64,000 nucleotides of DNA, taken from an uncultured Eubacteriales bacterium (lineage in GTDB: Bacteria > Bacillota > Clostridia > Oscillospirales > Oscillospiraceae). A program made the translations under genes and the position numbers. The stretch's first letter is position 1, and each line of letters opens with the position of its first letter. Shown here piece by piece: positions 49,717-59,425 of this stretch. The stretch is taken from contig UQZR01000011.1 of assembly GCA_900545585.1 (NCBI GenBank), positions 15,773 to 79,772 of the forward strand, read 5' to 3'. A model generated the notes under the pieces. The model made no database searches, was not told the origin of the DNA, and worked only from the letters and a program-made list of their open reading frames with translations.

Positions 49717-50412
49717 TTATTTTGTGTAATCTCTGGCGCCGAAAATAGCCGTACCCACGCGGACCATGTTGCTGCCCGCGCGGATGGCGTCGGCGAAATC
49801 GCCGCTCATGCCCATGGAAAGATAGTCTAACTCATTATTATACATTTTTCGATTTATGTCAACATATAGGGCATGGACTTTTTCAAAATATACCATATTT
49901 TCATCCCGCGCCGCACCGGCAGGGGGGATGGTCATCAATCCCCGTACCCGCACGTGGGCCAGCTCTTTCGCATGGGCCGCCGCAGCCTCCACGGCCTCCG
50001 GCGCGAAGCCGCTCTTGGCCGCCTCGCCGCCGATGTTCACCTCCAGCAGGATGTCCTGCACGATGTCCAGCTTTTCCGCCTGCTTCTCGATCTCATCCAG
50101 CAGTTCCACGGAGCCTGCGGACTGGATAAGCGCGGCCTTGCCCACCACCTGCTTCACCTTGTTGCGCTGCAGATGCCCGATAAAGTGCAGCGGCGCGCCG
50201 TCGTAGGCGTTCTCCGCCAGCTTGGCCACCATTTCCTGCACGCGGTTCTCGCCCAGCACGTCGATACCGGCGGCGATAGCCTCCTGGCAGGCAGCGGCGT
50301 CATTCATCTTGCTGGCGCCCACCAGTGTAATGTCCGCGCCGGTGCGCCCTGTCTCGCGGGCCGCCTCATCGATCCGGCGGCGGATCTCCGCAATATTTTC
50401 TCTGATAGACAT
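49717..50412 (-). CDS. PLP homeostasis protein YggS/YlmE
   Basis: A PLP-binding TIM-barrel protein of the alanine racemase N-terminal fold that buffers PLP levels and lacks racemase activity. The 231-residue protein has VGASKMNDAAACQEAI (PLP lysine at about K33), GENRVQEM, HFIGHLQRNKVK and LSMGMSGDFADAI, all family signatures. I start at ATG 50412 with AAGGAGGA upstream; the longer open frame is a shadow of the HlyD-like gene. The yggS-sepF order is conserved in Gram-positives. Confidence 0.94.
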   Translation of the reverse strand: MSIRENIAEIRRRIDEAARETGRTGADITLVGASKMNDAAACQEAIAAGIDVLGENRVQEMVAKLAENAYDGAPLHFIGHLQRNKVKQVVGKAALIQSAGSVELLDEIEKQAEKLDIVQDILLEVNIGGEAAKSGFAPEAVEAAAAHAKELAHVRVRGLMTIPPAGAARDENMVYFEKVHALYVDINRKMYNNELDYLSMGMSGDFADAIRAGSNMVRVGTAIFGARDYTK

Positions 50413-50455
50413 AGAAGCCTTCCTCCTTGCGTATTTCTGATCGGATGTCTGTCCG

Positions 50456-51667
50456 TTATCGAATGACCTTGCCCTCGTGGAGCTCACCGGCGGTGGCGAT
50501 GACCTCGTCCCCCGCCCGCAGCGTCTGGGTATCGTCCACGCCGTCGGCGGGCTGCACCAGCGCATAGCCCTGCCCCTGATACAGCACCGTCACCGGCCGG
50601 AACGCCGCAGTGACGCCGTCCACGCAGTATACGCCGGTGACGCCGTCGCTGCTGACCCGCAGCGCGTTGGACGGCACCCGCAGCCCCGTGTAGGTCCGCA
50701 GGATGATGTCCGCCGCCTGATGGCGCAGCAGCGTGGTCTGGGCCAGATACTTCCGGCAGGACAGCGTCACCGCCGCCTGCCCGTTCTCCGCCGCGGACAC
50801 GGACACCACCCGCATCTGCAGATTCTGGTCGAAGCCCTTGGCGAACCGCAGCGTCACGCTGCCCCGCCCTCTGATCACATTGGCCTGCTCCTCCGCCAGC
50901 GTCACCACATAGTACCACGTATCGCCGTAGATGAGCTTGCCGATGTTGCTGTCCTCGCCGGAGGGCTGGAGCTTCGCCAGCTTGGCGGGCGTCACATCCT
51001 CCAGAAACTCCGTGGTCAGCACCGTCTCATATCCGTCGCACACAGCGGAGTACGTCCCCGACGACTTGGCGGTGACGGTGGCGGCGCCGGACAGCGAGTT
51101 CTCCAGCGACTGGATCTGCCCTTCCACCGACTTGATCTCCGTCTGGATCTCCTCCTGGGAGGTGTAGGGATGGTCCCGTTTCAGCACAGCGGCCTTCAGC
51201 TGGGCGATGTCGCTCTCCGCGGCGGTGTAGTCGCCGCCGGTGAGGGACTGCCGCAGCGTCAGGATGTCGCCGGTGATGGAGGTGTCCAGCTTCAGCGCCG
51301 CATCGGGGTCCAGATAGGAGGTCAGCGCGAATTGCAGCTGCTGCAATTGCAGCTGCAGCGTCTCGATCTGGCTCACGGTCTGCAAGGCCCCGTCGTTGGC
51401 GTAGACACGGGCCAGCATCTGGCCCACGCCTACATGCTCGCCCTCCTGCCGCACACGGCTGATCGTGCCGCTCTGGGCGGCCAGCGGCTCCTCGTCCCGC
51501 ACCATCCAGCCGTTCAGCGGGATGGTGTCCTCCGCCTGCCCCTCCGTCACCAGCGTGGTGGTGACAGGGTCGGACAGGTAGTTGTACAGCTGCACGGCAA
51601 AATAGATGAGCACCGCCGCCAGCACGGCGATGGGCAGTATTTTCATGAGGGGCGATGTTTTTTTCAT
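50456..51667 (-). CDS. HlyD/RND-adaptor-like membrane protein
   Basis: The 403-residue protein has one N-terminal transmembrane helix (ILPIAVLAAVLIYFAVQLYN). A biotinyl-lipoyl-like segment follows (GTISRVRQEGEHVGVGQMLA) and a coiled coil of Gln/Leu-rich heptads (about 95-130 and 170-195). The C-terminal beta-barrel part contains LRVPSNALRVSSDGVTGVYC. This resembles HlyD-type adaptors, but no transporter gene is adjacent. In clostridia a similar protein is often found next to ylmE/sepF, suggesting an envelope or division role; that is inference. It lies 43 nt upstream of yggS on the same strand. Confidence 0.78.
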   Translation of the reverse strand: MKKTSPLMKILPIAVLAAVLIYFAVQLYNYLSDPVTTTLVTEGQAEDTIPLNGWMVRDEEPLAAQSGTISRVRQEGEHVGVGQMLARVYANDGALQTVSQIETLQLQLQQLQFALTSYLDPDAALKLDTSITGDILTLRQSLTGGDYTAAESDIAQLKAAVLKRDHPYTSQEEIQTEIKSVEGQIQSLENSLSGAATVTAKSSGTYSAVCDGYETVLTTEFLEDVTPAKLAKLQPSGEDSNIGKLIYGDTWYYVVTLAEEQANVIRGRGSVTLRFAKGFDQNLQMRVVSVSAAENGQAAVTLSCRKYLAQTTLLRHQAADIILRTYTGLRVPSNALRVSSDGVTGVYCVDGVTAAFRPVTVLYQGQGYALVQPADGVDDTQTLRAGDEVIATAGELHEGKVIR

Positions 51668-51709
51668 GGTGCTTTCCTCTGTCTCGTATGTTGCTCCCCG
51701 CGCCGGACA

Positions 51710-51949
51710 CTATGCCTCCGCCGCCTCGTCCTCCCGCAGCTCCACGGGCCGCAGCGGCGCGATGGTGGAGATGGCGTGCTTGTAGATGACCTGCTGCCTG
51801 CCCTCGGAGTCCAGAATGACCACGAAGCAGTCGAAGCCGGTGATAATGCCCCGCAGCTGGAACCCGTTGACCAGGAACATGGTCACGGGGATGTTCTGCT
51901 TGCGGGCGCGGGTGAGAAAGATCTCCTGAAGGTTGTTTGTCTTTTGCAT
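51710..51949 (-). CDS. hfq: RNA chaperone Hfq
   Basis: A hexameric Sm-like RNA chaperone. The 79-residue protein starts MQKTNNLQEIFLTRARKQNI and has the Sm1 motif (VTMFLVNGFQLRGIITGFD) and the Sm2 motif (IYKHAISTI), all diagnostic. AAAGGAG lies 9 nt upstream of ATG 51949. Codons upstream of this are open but carry no family similarity. It is the last gene of the miaB-mutS-mutL-miaA-hfq block. Confidence 0.96.
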   Translation of the reverse strand: MQKTNNLQEIFLTRARKQNIPVTMFLVNGFQLRGIITGFDCFVVILDSEGRQQVIYKHAISTIAPLRPVELREDEAAEA

Positions 51950-52007
51950 ATCGTCTGCTCCTTTATGTCTGTGTGCGGACGATAGGCATGTCCTCCGTCC
52001 GCCGCCC

Positions 52008-52952
52008 TCAGCATACGCCGGCGGCGGTGAGGAAATCTGTCGCATTTTGGAGAGCCCACGGAAAATCAGGCTCTTTTTCCCATAGTATCCAGTGGATGTC
52101 GGGATTTCGCCGCAGCCATGTCAGCTGCCGCTTGGCGTACTGCCTTGACCGGAGCTTGACCTCCTCCACGGCCTCCGCCTCGGTGGCTGTCCCGTCGGCC
52201 ACCGCTAAAAACTGCTTGAACCCGATGGCCTGTAAGGCCGTGGCGTCTCGGGGCAGCCCACTGTCCAGCAGCCGCCGCACCTCGTCTAAAAGGCCCTGCG
52301 CCACCATGGCGTCCACCCGCCGGTCAATGCGGTCGCGCAGATCCTGCCGGTCACGGAAGCTCAGTCCAATGTACAGGGCGTCGTAGCGGTCGGGTGTCTC
52401 CCGGCTTTTCCGGTCATGCTCGCTGATGGTCTCGCCGGTCTCGCGGTATACCTCCAGCGCCCGCAGAATGCGCTTTTCATCCCGCAGGTGGAGCCGCGCC
52501 GCCGCCTCAGGGTCGACCGCCGCCAGCTCTGCCAGCAGCGCCGCCGCCCCCTCTCGGGCCAGCCGCTCCTGCAGCTCCTGCCGTATCGCGCCGCCCTGCT
52601 GTCCGGCGGCAAACGTATTGCCCCGCACCAGCGCGTCCAGATATAATCCGGTGCCGCCCACCAGCACGGGCAGCTTCCCGCGTGACAGGATGTCCTGCAC
52701 GCACCGGTCCGCCGCCTCCGTGAAGCGGGACACGGACCAACTCTCCGCGGGGTCAGCCACGCCGATCATGTGGTGGGGTATGCCCTCCATCTCCTCCGGC
52801 GTGGGGGCGGCGGTGCCGATGGCCATGCCCCGGTAGATCTGCATGGAGTCCACGGACACCACCTCGCCGTTGAAGCGCTTGGCCAGTGCCACGCCTATTT
52901 TCGTCTTGCCCGACGCGGTAGGGCCTACCACGCAGATCACCCGCTGTGCCAT
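52008..52952 (-). CDS. miaA: tRNA dimethylallyltransferase MiaA
   Basis: Transfers a dimethylallyl group to A37 of tRNAs reading UNN codons; MiaB then methylthiolates the base. The 314-residue protein has the P-loop GPTASGKTKIGVALA, DSMQIYRGM, the insertion domain and GTGLYLDALVRG, and the C-terminal SRQYAKRQLTWLRR. It lies 26 nt downstream of mutL and 58 nt upstream of hfq, the conserved miaA-hfq linkage. Confidence 0.96.
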   Translation of the reverse strand: MAQRVICVVGPTASGKTKIGVALAKRFNGEVVSVDSMQIYRGMAIGTAAPTPEEMEGIPHHMIGVADPAESWSVSRFTEAADRCVQDILSRGKLPVLVGGTGLYLDALVRGNTFAAGQQGGAIRQELQERLAREGAAALLAELAAVDPEAAARLHLRDEKRILRALEVYRETGETISEHDRKSRETPDRYDALYIGLSFRDRQDLRDRIDRRVDAMVAQGLLDEVRRLLDSGLPRDATALQAIGFKQFLAVADGTATEAEAVEEVKLRSRQYAKRQLTWLRRNPDIHWILWEKEPDFPWALQNATDFLTAAGVC

Positions 52953-52978
52953 CGCTTCACCTCCTGTGCGTCAAGGGG

Positions 52979-55081
52979 TCACGCCCGCTTGAACATTTTC
53001 TCGACCTCGTATTTCCGCAGCTTCACCGCCACGGGCCTGCCGTGGGGGCAGTACCGGACGGCGCCGGACTGCACCTGCCGCACCAGTGCCGTCAGCTCGG
53101 CGGTGTCGGTGGTCATGCCCGCCTTGATGGCGGACTTGCACGCCATGGTGTGCAGCAGCTCGTCTCTCGCTCCGTCGGGGTCTGCCCGCTGCAAAAGCAG
53201 CTTGCGGGCCAACTCCTCCAGCGTGGCAGCGGCGTCCTCCGCCCGTATGTAGTCGGGGATCTCCCGCACCAGCACGGTGCCGTCCCCGAAGTCCTCGCAC
53301 AAAAAGCCGTAGCCCGCCAGCACGTCCAGCTGCTCCAGCACCGCGCCGTACTCCTCGGCGGTCAGCGTCACGGCGGCGGGGGTCATCAGCTGCTGGGCCA
53401 TGGGCGGCACGGGGTCCGCCTTCAGCGCATCGAAGCGGATGCGCTCGTGGGCGGCGTGCTTGTCGATGAGCCACACGTTCTGCTCCCCGTCCTCGCAGAT
53501 AATATAGGTTTTCAGCACCTCCCCGGCGATGCGCCACGGCGTCTCACCGATGGCTTCCTCCTCCGGCATGACCAGCTCCTGCTGGACGTGCTCCGCCGCC
53601 ACGGCGGCCGCGTCTATCCCCGCATAAGTGCCCGCCTGCGCGGGAGCGCACACGCCCTCCGTCTGCGGAGCGGCCGTGCCGCCGCATACCTCGGCGCTTT
53701 CCGGCCCGTTGGATGATGTACCCGCCATGTCAGGAGAAGCGCCCGTCGTGCCGGGCATCGCATCCGCCGCGTCCGGCGGCGTGATGCGGTAGACGACGCC
53801 CTCCCGTCCGCTGGGGACAGTGAAGGATCTGCCGGCCTCCGGCGCGGCGTCCCGCACCTGCCATACCTCGCCCTGCGGCGCTGCGGCGGGTCGTACCGCC
53901 TCGCGCGGCGTCTGCACCGGCGGCGCGGCGGGCGCAAAACGGTTGACGGTGGGACGGTCGGCTCCGGCGGAGCCCACGGGCCTGCCGCTGACAAAGGGCA
54001 GCCGGACGCCTTGGGACGCGGGGGCTTTCTCGCGGAATTCCTCCGCGCTCATGGCCTGATAGAACGGCTTTTTCTCCGGCGCGGCGGGCTGTCCCTCGCG
54101 GTCCAGCGCGTCCTTCACGGTATAGTGTACCGCATCGAAGACGGTCTTGTCGGACAGGAATTTCACCACGGTCTTGGCGGGGTGGACGTTGACGTCCACC
54201 TCGCTGACCGGCAGCGTGATATGCAGGACGCACCCGGGGAACTTGCCCTTCAGCAGCCGGTTGCGGTAGGCCTCCTCCACGGCGGCAGCCAGCAGTTGGC
54301 TCTTGACGAACCGGCCGTTGACAAAGAACAGCTGGCGTCCGCGGGTGCCGTGTCCCGCCAGAGGTCTGGTGACAAAGCCCTCCACCCGCACATCGCCGCC
54401 GCTGCCGCTGACGGGCAGCAGGCTGTTGGCAAAGTCGCGGCCCAGCGCGGCGTAGATGGCGGACAGCAGCTGGCCGTCGCCGGGGGTGTGGAGGATCTCC
54501 TGCCCGTCCCGCAGCAGCTTGAAGGACACATCGGGATGGCTCAGCGCCAGATGGGTCACGACGCCTGCGGCGGCGGCGCCCTCGGCGGAATCCTTCTTCA
54601 TAAACTTCATGCGGGCGGGGGTGTTGTAGAACAGGTCCCGCACGCAGACGGTGGTGCCGTCGGGGCAGCCGGCTTCGGCGACACCGGCGGGCACACCGCC
54701 CTCCAGGTGCAGCGCGGCACCGCAGTCCGCACCGGTCTGCCTGGAAAAAATATCCACCCGCGACACGGCGGCGATGGCGGCCAGCGCTTCGCCGCGGAAG
54801 CCCAGAGTGCCGATGGCGGCAAGGTCCTCGGGGCGGCGGAGCTTGCTGGTGGCGTGGCGCAGGAAGGCGGTGGGCAGCTGCTCCGGCGCGATGCCGCAGC
54901 CGTTGTCCGTAATGCGGATGTAGGTCAGACCGCCCTTTTCCAGCTCGGTGGAAATGGCGGAGGCGCCGGCGTCAAGAGCGTTTTCCAGAAGCTCCTTGCA
55001 CACGGAGGCGGGGCGTTCCACCACCTCGCCGGCGGCGATCAGGTCCGCCAGATGGGGCGGCAGCTGTTGGATCTGGGGCAT
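52979..55081 (-). CDS. mutL: DNA mismatch repair protein MutL
   Basis: A GHKL ATPase with a C-terminal endonuclease domain, acting after MutS. The 700-residue protein has ATPase motifs ENALDAGA, DNGCGI, GTLGFRGEAL and HATSKL. A long low-complexity linker (about 365-505, Pro/Ala/Gly-rich) precedes the endonuclease domain. That domain has DKHAAHERIRFD (variant of the DQHAxxExxxxE motif, with K and final D), ACKSAIKAG and CPHGRPVAVKL, so zinc/manganese nicking activity is expected. I start at ATG 55081 with GAAAGGAGG upstream. The 151-nt gap to mutS contains a short CTTCAT/ATGAAG palindrome and A+T-rich sequence that may hold a promoter. Confidence 0.95.
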   Translation of the reverse strand: MPQIQQLPPHLADLIAAGEVVERPASVCKELLENALDAGASAISTELEKGGLTYIRITDNGCGIAPEQLPTAFLRHATSKLRRPEDLAAIGTLGFRGEALAAIAAVSRVDIFSRQTGADCGAALHLEGGVPAGVAEAGCPDGTTVCVRDLFYNTPARMKFMKKDSAEGAAAAGVVTHLALSHPDVSFKLLRDGQEILHTPGDGQLLSAIYAALGRDFANSLLPVSGSGGDVRVEGFVTRPLAGHGTRGRQLFFVNGRFVKSQLLAAAVEEAYRNRLLKGKFPGCVLHITLPVSEVDVNVHPAKTVVKFLSDKTVFDAVHYTVKDALDREGQPAAPEKKPFYQAMSAEEFREKAPASQGVRLPFVSGRPVGSAGADRPTVNRFAPAAPPVQTPREAVRPAAAPQGEVWQVRDAAPEAGRSFTVPSGREGVVYRITPPDAADAMPGTTGASPDMAGTSSNGPESAEVCGGTAAPQTEGVCAPAQAGTYAGIDAAAVAAEHVQQELVMPEEEAIGETPWRIAGEVLKTYIICEDGEQNVWLIDKHAAHERIRFDALKADPVPPMAQQLMTPAAVTLTAEEYGAVLEQLDVLAGYGFLCEDFGDGTVLVREIPDYIRAEDAAATLEELARKLLLQRADPDGARDELLHTMACKSAIKAGMTTDTAELTALVRQVQSGAVRYCPHGRPVAVKLRKYEVEKMFKRA

Positions 55082-55232
55082 GGGATGGGGCCTCCTTTCA
55101 AGGGTCCTGCGGGCCGGAAGGGCCAAAAAAACGACGCATTTTATTTCCGGTTTACCCCCGTTTTTTCCGGTTTTACACTTCATGATGAAGAAATTATGAT
55201 CCTGAGGCCGCAGCGCGGCAAAACGGGGGGGG

Positions 55233-57827
55233 TCAGCTGAGGCGGCGCTTCAGCTCATACAAAAGATTCAGAGCCTCCAGCGGGCTGAGAGAATCCACCT
55301 GGGTACGGCGGATGGTGTCCGCCGCCTCGCTCTCGGCCATGGCGGCCAGCGACAGCTGATCCTCCGGTGGGGCGGCGGGAGCGGGACGGCCGGACTGGCT
55401 CTCCAGCTCCTCCAGAATGGCGCGGGCCCGCTTGAGTACGCTGTCGGGCAGACCGGCCAGCTTGGCCACCTCGATGCCGTAGCTGCGGTCGGCCCCGCCG
55501 GGGACGATCTTGCGCAGGAAGATAATGTCCTCGCCCCGGGCGCGGACGGCGATGTTGTAGTTGCGGACGTTGGGCAGCGTCTGGTCCAGCGCTGTCAGCT
55601 CGTGATAGTGAGTGGCAAACAGGGTCTTGGCCTTCAGCTTCTGGGCGCAGTATTCCAGCACTGCCCGGGCAATGGACATGCCGTCAAAGGTGGAGGTGCC
55701 GCGGCCGATCTCATCCAGAATGAGGAGACTGTTCTTGGTGGCGGTGCGGAGGATGTCGGACACCTCCGTCATCTCCACCATGAAGGTGGACTGGCCGGCG
55801 GACAGGTCGTCGCTGGCACCGATGCGGGTGAAGATGCGGTCCACCACGCCGATGTGGGCGTCATGGGCGGGGACGAAGCTGCCCACCTGCGCCATCAGCA
55901 CGATCAGCGCTACCTGACGCATGTAGGTGGACTTGCCGGCCATGTTGGGGCCGGTGATGATGCTGACGCGGTCCTCCTTCGCACCCATGATGGTGTCGTT
56001 GGGGACGAACAGGGCGTCGGAGCGCATTTTCTCCACCACCGGATGGCGGCCGCCCTGAATTTCAATAACGCCGGACTCGTCCACCGAGGGACGGCAGTAG
56101 TTGTTTTTCACCGCCACGGCGGCAAAGGAGCAGAGCGTATCCAGCTGGGCGATAAGGGACGCCGCCAGTTGGACGCGGGTGACGGACGCCGCCAGCCTGG
56201 CGCGCAGGGAGGAGAACAGCTCGTACTCCAGCGCGGCGTCGCGGTCCTTGGCGGTGAGGACATCGTGCTCCAGATCCTTCAGCTCCTGAGTGATGTAGCG
56301 CTCGCCGTTGACCAGCGTCTGCTTGCGGATATAGTGGTCGGGTACCTGATCCCGGAAGGAGTTGGATACCTCGATATAATAGCCGAATACCTTGTTGTAG
56401 CCGATCTTCAGGGTGCGGATGCCGGTTTTTTCCTTCTCCTCCGCCTCCATCTGGGTCAGGAAGCTCTTGCCGCCGTGGAGGATGCCCCGCAGGCGGTCCA
56501 CCTCCGGGTCGAAGCCGTCCCGGATCATCTCGCCCTCACGGACGGAGAACGGCGGCTCGTCCACCAGCGTCTGGCCGATCAGGGCGGCCAGATCGTTGAG
56601 ATCCTCCAGCTGCCGGTCCAGTTGGTGCAGCGCACCGGAGGGGAAGGCGGCCAGCTGCGCCTTGACGGCGGGCAGCCGCTCCATGGAGGCACGCAGGGAC
56701 ACCAGATCCCGCCCGCCGGCAGAGCCATAGACCACCCGGCCGATGAGCCGCTCCATATCGGCGATGCCGCTGAGGGCCAGCGTCAGCTCCTCCCGGGCCA
56801 CGGTGTGCTCCGCCAGAGCAGCCACGGCGCTGAGCCGCCGGTCGATGGCGGCCACGTCCACCAGCGGCTGCTGGAGCCACGCCCGCAGGTTGCGGGCGCC
56901 CATGGCGGTCTTGGTCTTGTCCAGCACCCACAGCAGGCTGCCGCGCTTTTCCTTGCCCCGCAGCGTCTCTGTCAGCTCCAGATTGCGGCGGGCGGTGAGG
57001 TCCAGCTCCATATACTGACCGGTGCGGTACCATGTCAGCTGGTCGAGGTGACCCAGATCGGTCTTTTGCGTCTCATAGAGATAGCCCAGCAGACCGCCCA
57101 GCGCCAGCAGCGGCGTCATGTTGTCCCGGGGCAGCCGCTCCAGCGCGTCCTGACCGAACTGGGCGCGGACCTTTTTCTCCGCGTCCTCCGGGGTGAACCG
57201 GGCGTCGGACAGCTTCTCCATGTGGCAGGAAAAACGGTCCTGTAAGGTCTGGTGCAGCGTCTCATCAAAATAGGCGGCCTCGTTCATCACCGCCTCGGCA
57301 GGGGCGAACCGTCCCAGCTCATTGAGCAGGGCGCGGACCCGGTCGGGACCGGTGAACACCGTGGCCTGGGCCTTGCCGGTGGAGATGTCGCAGGCGCACA
57401 GACCCGCGCCGGTATCGTCCAGATACACGCCGCACAGGTAGTTGCTGCGTTCGGCGCTGAGGCAGGACTCGTCGATGACGGTGCCCGGGGTGACGACGCG
57501 GATGATGTCCCGCTTCACCAGCCCCTTGGCGGCGGCGGGATCCTCCGTCTGCTCGCAGATGGCCACCTTGTAGCCCTTGGCGATGAGGCGGGCGATGTAG
57601 GCGTCGGAGGCGTGGTAGGGGATGCCGCACATGGGGATCTTGTCGTCGAAGGACTTGGTCTTGTCCTTGTCGCGGGTGGTGAGGGCAAGATCCAGCTCAC
57701 GGGACGCCGTGCGGGCGTCGGGGCCGAACATCTCGTAGAAGTCGCCCAGACGGAAAAACAGGATGGAGTCGGGATTCTGCTCCTTGATCTCCATATACTG
57801 GCGCATCATGGGGGTGAGCTCTGCCAT
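55233..57827 (-). CDS. mutS: DNA mismatch recognition ATPase MutS
   Basis: Recognises mispairs and recruits MutL. The 864-residue protein has the mismatch-binding domain with the Phe-x-Glu motif (LGDFYEMFGPDA, about residues 26-37), connector, core and clamp domains. The ABC-type ATPase has Walker A GPNMAGKSTYMRQ, the signature region STFMVEM and Walker B LLILDEIGRGTSTFDG. I start at ATG 57827 (GGAGG 8 nt upstream). It follows miaB by 23 nt, as in B. subtilis. Confidence 0.97.
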   Translation of the reverse strand: MAELTPMMRQYMEIKEQNPDSILFFRLGDFYEMFGPDARTASRELDLALTTRDKDKTKSFDDKIPMCGIPYHASDAYIARLIAKGYKVAICEQTEDPAAAKGLVKRDIIRVVTPGTVIDESCLSAERSNYLCGVYLDDTGAGLCACDISTGKAQATVFTGPDRVRALLNELGRFAPAEAVMNEAAYFDETLHQTLQDRFSCHMEKLSDARFTPEDAEKKVRAQFGQDALERLPRDNMTPLLALGGLLGYLYETQKTDLGHLDQLTWYRTGQYMELDLTARRNLELTETLRGKEKRGSLLWVLDKTKTAMGARNLRAWLQQPLVDVAAIDRRLSAVAALAEHTVAREELTLALSGIADMERLIGRVVYGSAGGRDLVSLRASMERLPAVKAQLAAFPSGALHQLDRQLEDLNDLAALIGQTLVDEPPFSVREGEMIRDGFDPEVDRLRGILHGGKSFLTQMEAEEKEKTGIRTLKIGYNKVFGYYIEVSNSFRDQVPDHYIRKQTLVNGERYITQELKDLEHDVLTAKDRDAALEYELFSSLRARLAASVTRVQLAASLIAQLDTLCSFAAVAVKNNYCRPSVDESGVIEIQGGRHPVVEKMRSDALFVPNDTIMGAKEDRVSIITGPNMAGKSTYMRQVALIVLMAQVGSFVPAHDAHIGVVDRIFTRIGASDDLSAGQSTFMVEMTEVSDILRTATKNSLLILDEIGRGTSTFDGMSIARAVLEYCAQKLKAKTLFATHYHELTALDQTLPNVRNYNIAVRARGEDIIFLRKIVPGGADRSYGIEVAKLAGLPDSVLKRARAILEELESQSGRPAPAAPPEDQLSLAAMAESEAADTIRRTQVDSLSPLEALNLLYELKRRLS

Positions 57828-57850
57828 GGGGGATACCTCCTTGGGAAAAA

Positions 57851-59263
57851 TCAAATCAGTTGGCCGAACAGCGCCCATGTATTGCTGTCGGTGATCTTCA
57901 CGTCGCGGTATGTACCCACGGCGTCGGGACTGCCCACCAGATGCACCAGCCGTCCCCCGGCGGTGCGGGCCGTCAGCGGCCAGCGGCTGTCGTCGCTCTC
58001 ACCGTCGATGAGGCAGCGCAGGGTGTCGCCCACATACCCGGCGTGGATCTCCTCGGAGATCCTGTTCTGGGCGTCGCAGAGGCGGTCGAACCACTTCTGC
58101 TTCTCGCTGCGGGGCACGGGGTCGTCCATTTTGGCGGCGGGGGTACCGGGACGGGGGGAGAAGATGAAGGTGAACAGGGCGTCGAAGCGCACCTGCTCCA
58201 CCAGCGCCACCGTCTCCATGGCCTCGGCCTCCGTCTCACCGGGGAAGCCGATGATGACGTCGCTGGTCAGCACCAGATCGGGCATGACCTTCCGGGCGTA
58301 GGTGATGAGATCCAGATATTTGGCCCGGTCGTAGGGGCGGTTCATGGCGCGGAGCACCCGGTCGCAGCCGGACTGCACCGGCAGGTGCAGCTGCCTGGCC
58401 ACGTGCTTGCAGCGGGCCATGGTGTCGAACAGCTTATAGCTGGCGTCCTTGGGCTGGGAGGACATGAAGCGGAGGAGATAGTCCCCCTCGATCTTGTCCA
58501 GTGCGCTCAAAAGGTCGGCAAAGTCCCACGGCGTATCCAGATCCTTGCCGTAGGAGTTGACGTTCTGCCCCAGCAGGGTGATCTCCTTGTAGCCCTCAGC
58601 GGCCAGCTGGCGGACCTCGGCGAGGATGCGGTCCGGCTCGCGGCTGCGCTCCCGGCCCCGCACATAGGGGACGATGCAGTAGGAGCAGAAGTTGTTGCAG
58701 CCGTACATGATGGACACCCACGCACGGGTGCGGCCCTCCCGCACCACCGGCATGTCCTCGGCAATGGAGCCGTGCTCGTCCTCCACGGAGAACACGCGGC
58801 CCCGGCGGGTATAGACCTGATACAGAAGCTCGGGGAATTTCCACAGCGCCTGGGGGCCGAATACCAGATCCACATGGCGATAGGACTGGCGTACCTTCTC
58901 CGCCACCTCGGGGCGCTGTGCCATGCAGCCGCACAGGCAGATGATCTGCTCCGGGTTGGCCTTTTTCGTGTGGGTCAGGGCGCCCAGCGTGCCGTAGACC
59001 CGCTTTTCCGCGTGGTCACGGATGGCGCAGGTGTTCAGCACCACGATGTCCGCCTCCTCCGGCGCGGTGACGAAGGTGCAGCCCATGGCCTCCAGCATGC
59101 CCATGATATGCTGGCTGTCCGCCACATTCTGCTGGCAGCCGAAGGTATCCACCAGTGCGCGGATGCTCCTGCCCCGCTGGGTATGCAGCTCTCTTATTTT
59201 CCGTTCGAAATCCCGCTGACGGAGCGTCTGCTCCTCCGGGATCAATACCTGTTTTCTGTCCAA
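57851..59263 (-). CDS. miaB: tRNA-2-methylthio-N6-dimethylallyladenosine synthase MiaB
   Basis: A radical SAM methylthiotransferase that converts i6A37 to ms2i6A37. The 470-residue protein has the N-terminal UPF0004 domain with three cluster cysteines (TFGCQQNVADS, NTCAIRDHAE, LCGCMAQR). The radical SAM motif is CNNFCSYC within SIMYGCNNFCSYCIVPYVRG, and a C-terminal TRAM domain follows. The presence of miaA three genes downstream completes the pathway. It is the first gene of the operon, with a consensus promoter. Confidence 0.96.
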   Translation of the reverse strand: MDRKQVLIPEEQTLRQRDFERKIRELHTQRGRSIRALVDTFGCQQNVADSQHIMGMLEAMGCTFVTAPEEADIVVLNTCAIRDHAEKRVYGTLGALTHTKKANPEQIICLCGCMAQRPEVAEKVRQSYRHVDLVFGPQALWKFPELLYQVYTRRGRVFSVEDEHGSIAEDMPVVREGRTRAWVSIMYGCNNFCSYCIVPYVRGRERSREPDRILAEVRQLAAEGYKEITLLGQNVNSYGKDLDTPWDFADLLSALDKIEGDYLLRFMSSQPKDASYKLFDTMARCKHVARQLHLPVQSGCDRVLRAMNRPYDRAKYLDLITYARKVMPDLVLTSDVIIGFPGETEAEAMETVALVEQVRFDALFTFIFSPRPGTPAAKMDDPVPRSEKQKWFDRLCDAQNRISEEIHAGYVGDTLRCLIDGESDDSRWPLTARTAGGRLVHLVGSPDAVGTYRDVKITDSNTWALFGQLI

Positions 59264-59313
59264 GTCGGGCCTCCCTGCCCCGATGTGGATACGGGGCGAT
59301 ATTTGAATACGAT

Positions 59314-59342
59314 ATTATACCACGCGGCGATGCGCAATACAA
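59314..59342 (-). promoter_or_regulatory. Promoter of miaB-mutS-mutL-miaA-hfq
   Basis: On the minus strand there is TTGTAT (plus 59337-59342), a 17-nt spacer and a perfect TATAAT (59314-59319), 50 nt upstream of miaB. Confidence 0.72.
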
Positions 59343-59361
59343 GAAAGCCGCGGAATAAAAG

Positions 59362-59390
59362 TTGCAAACCGCGGGCAAATGGGATATGAT
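59362..59390 (+). promoter_or_regulatory. Promoter of lspA-rluD
   Basis: TTGCAA (59362-59367), a 17-nt spacer and TATGAT (59385-59390), 35 nt upstream of lspA, divergent from the miaB promoter. Confidence 0.68.
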
Positions 59391-59425
59391 GGGGAGGAAT
59401 CTCAAACAGGCAGGGAGGATGCCCT

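Noticed and set aside
55602..57245. 547-codon frame opposite mutS
   Set aside because: Antisense shadow of mutS with no ribosome binding site and no domain.
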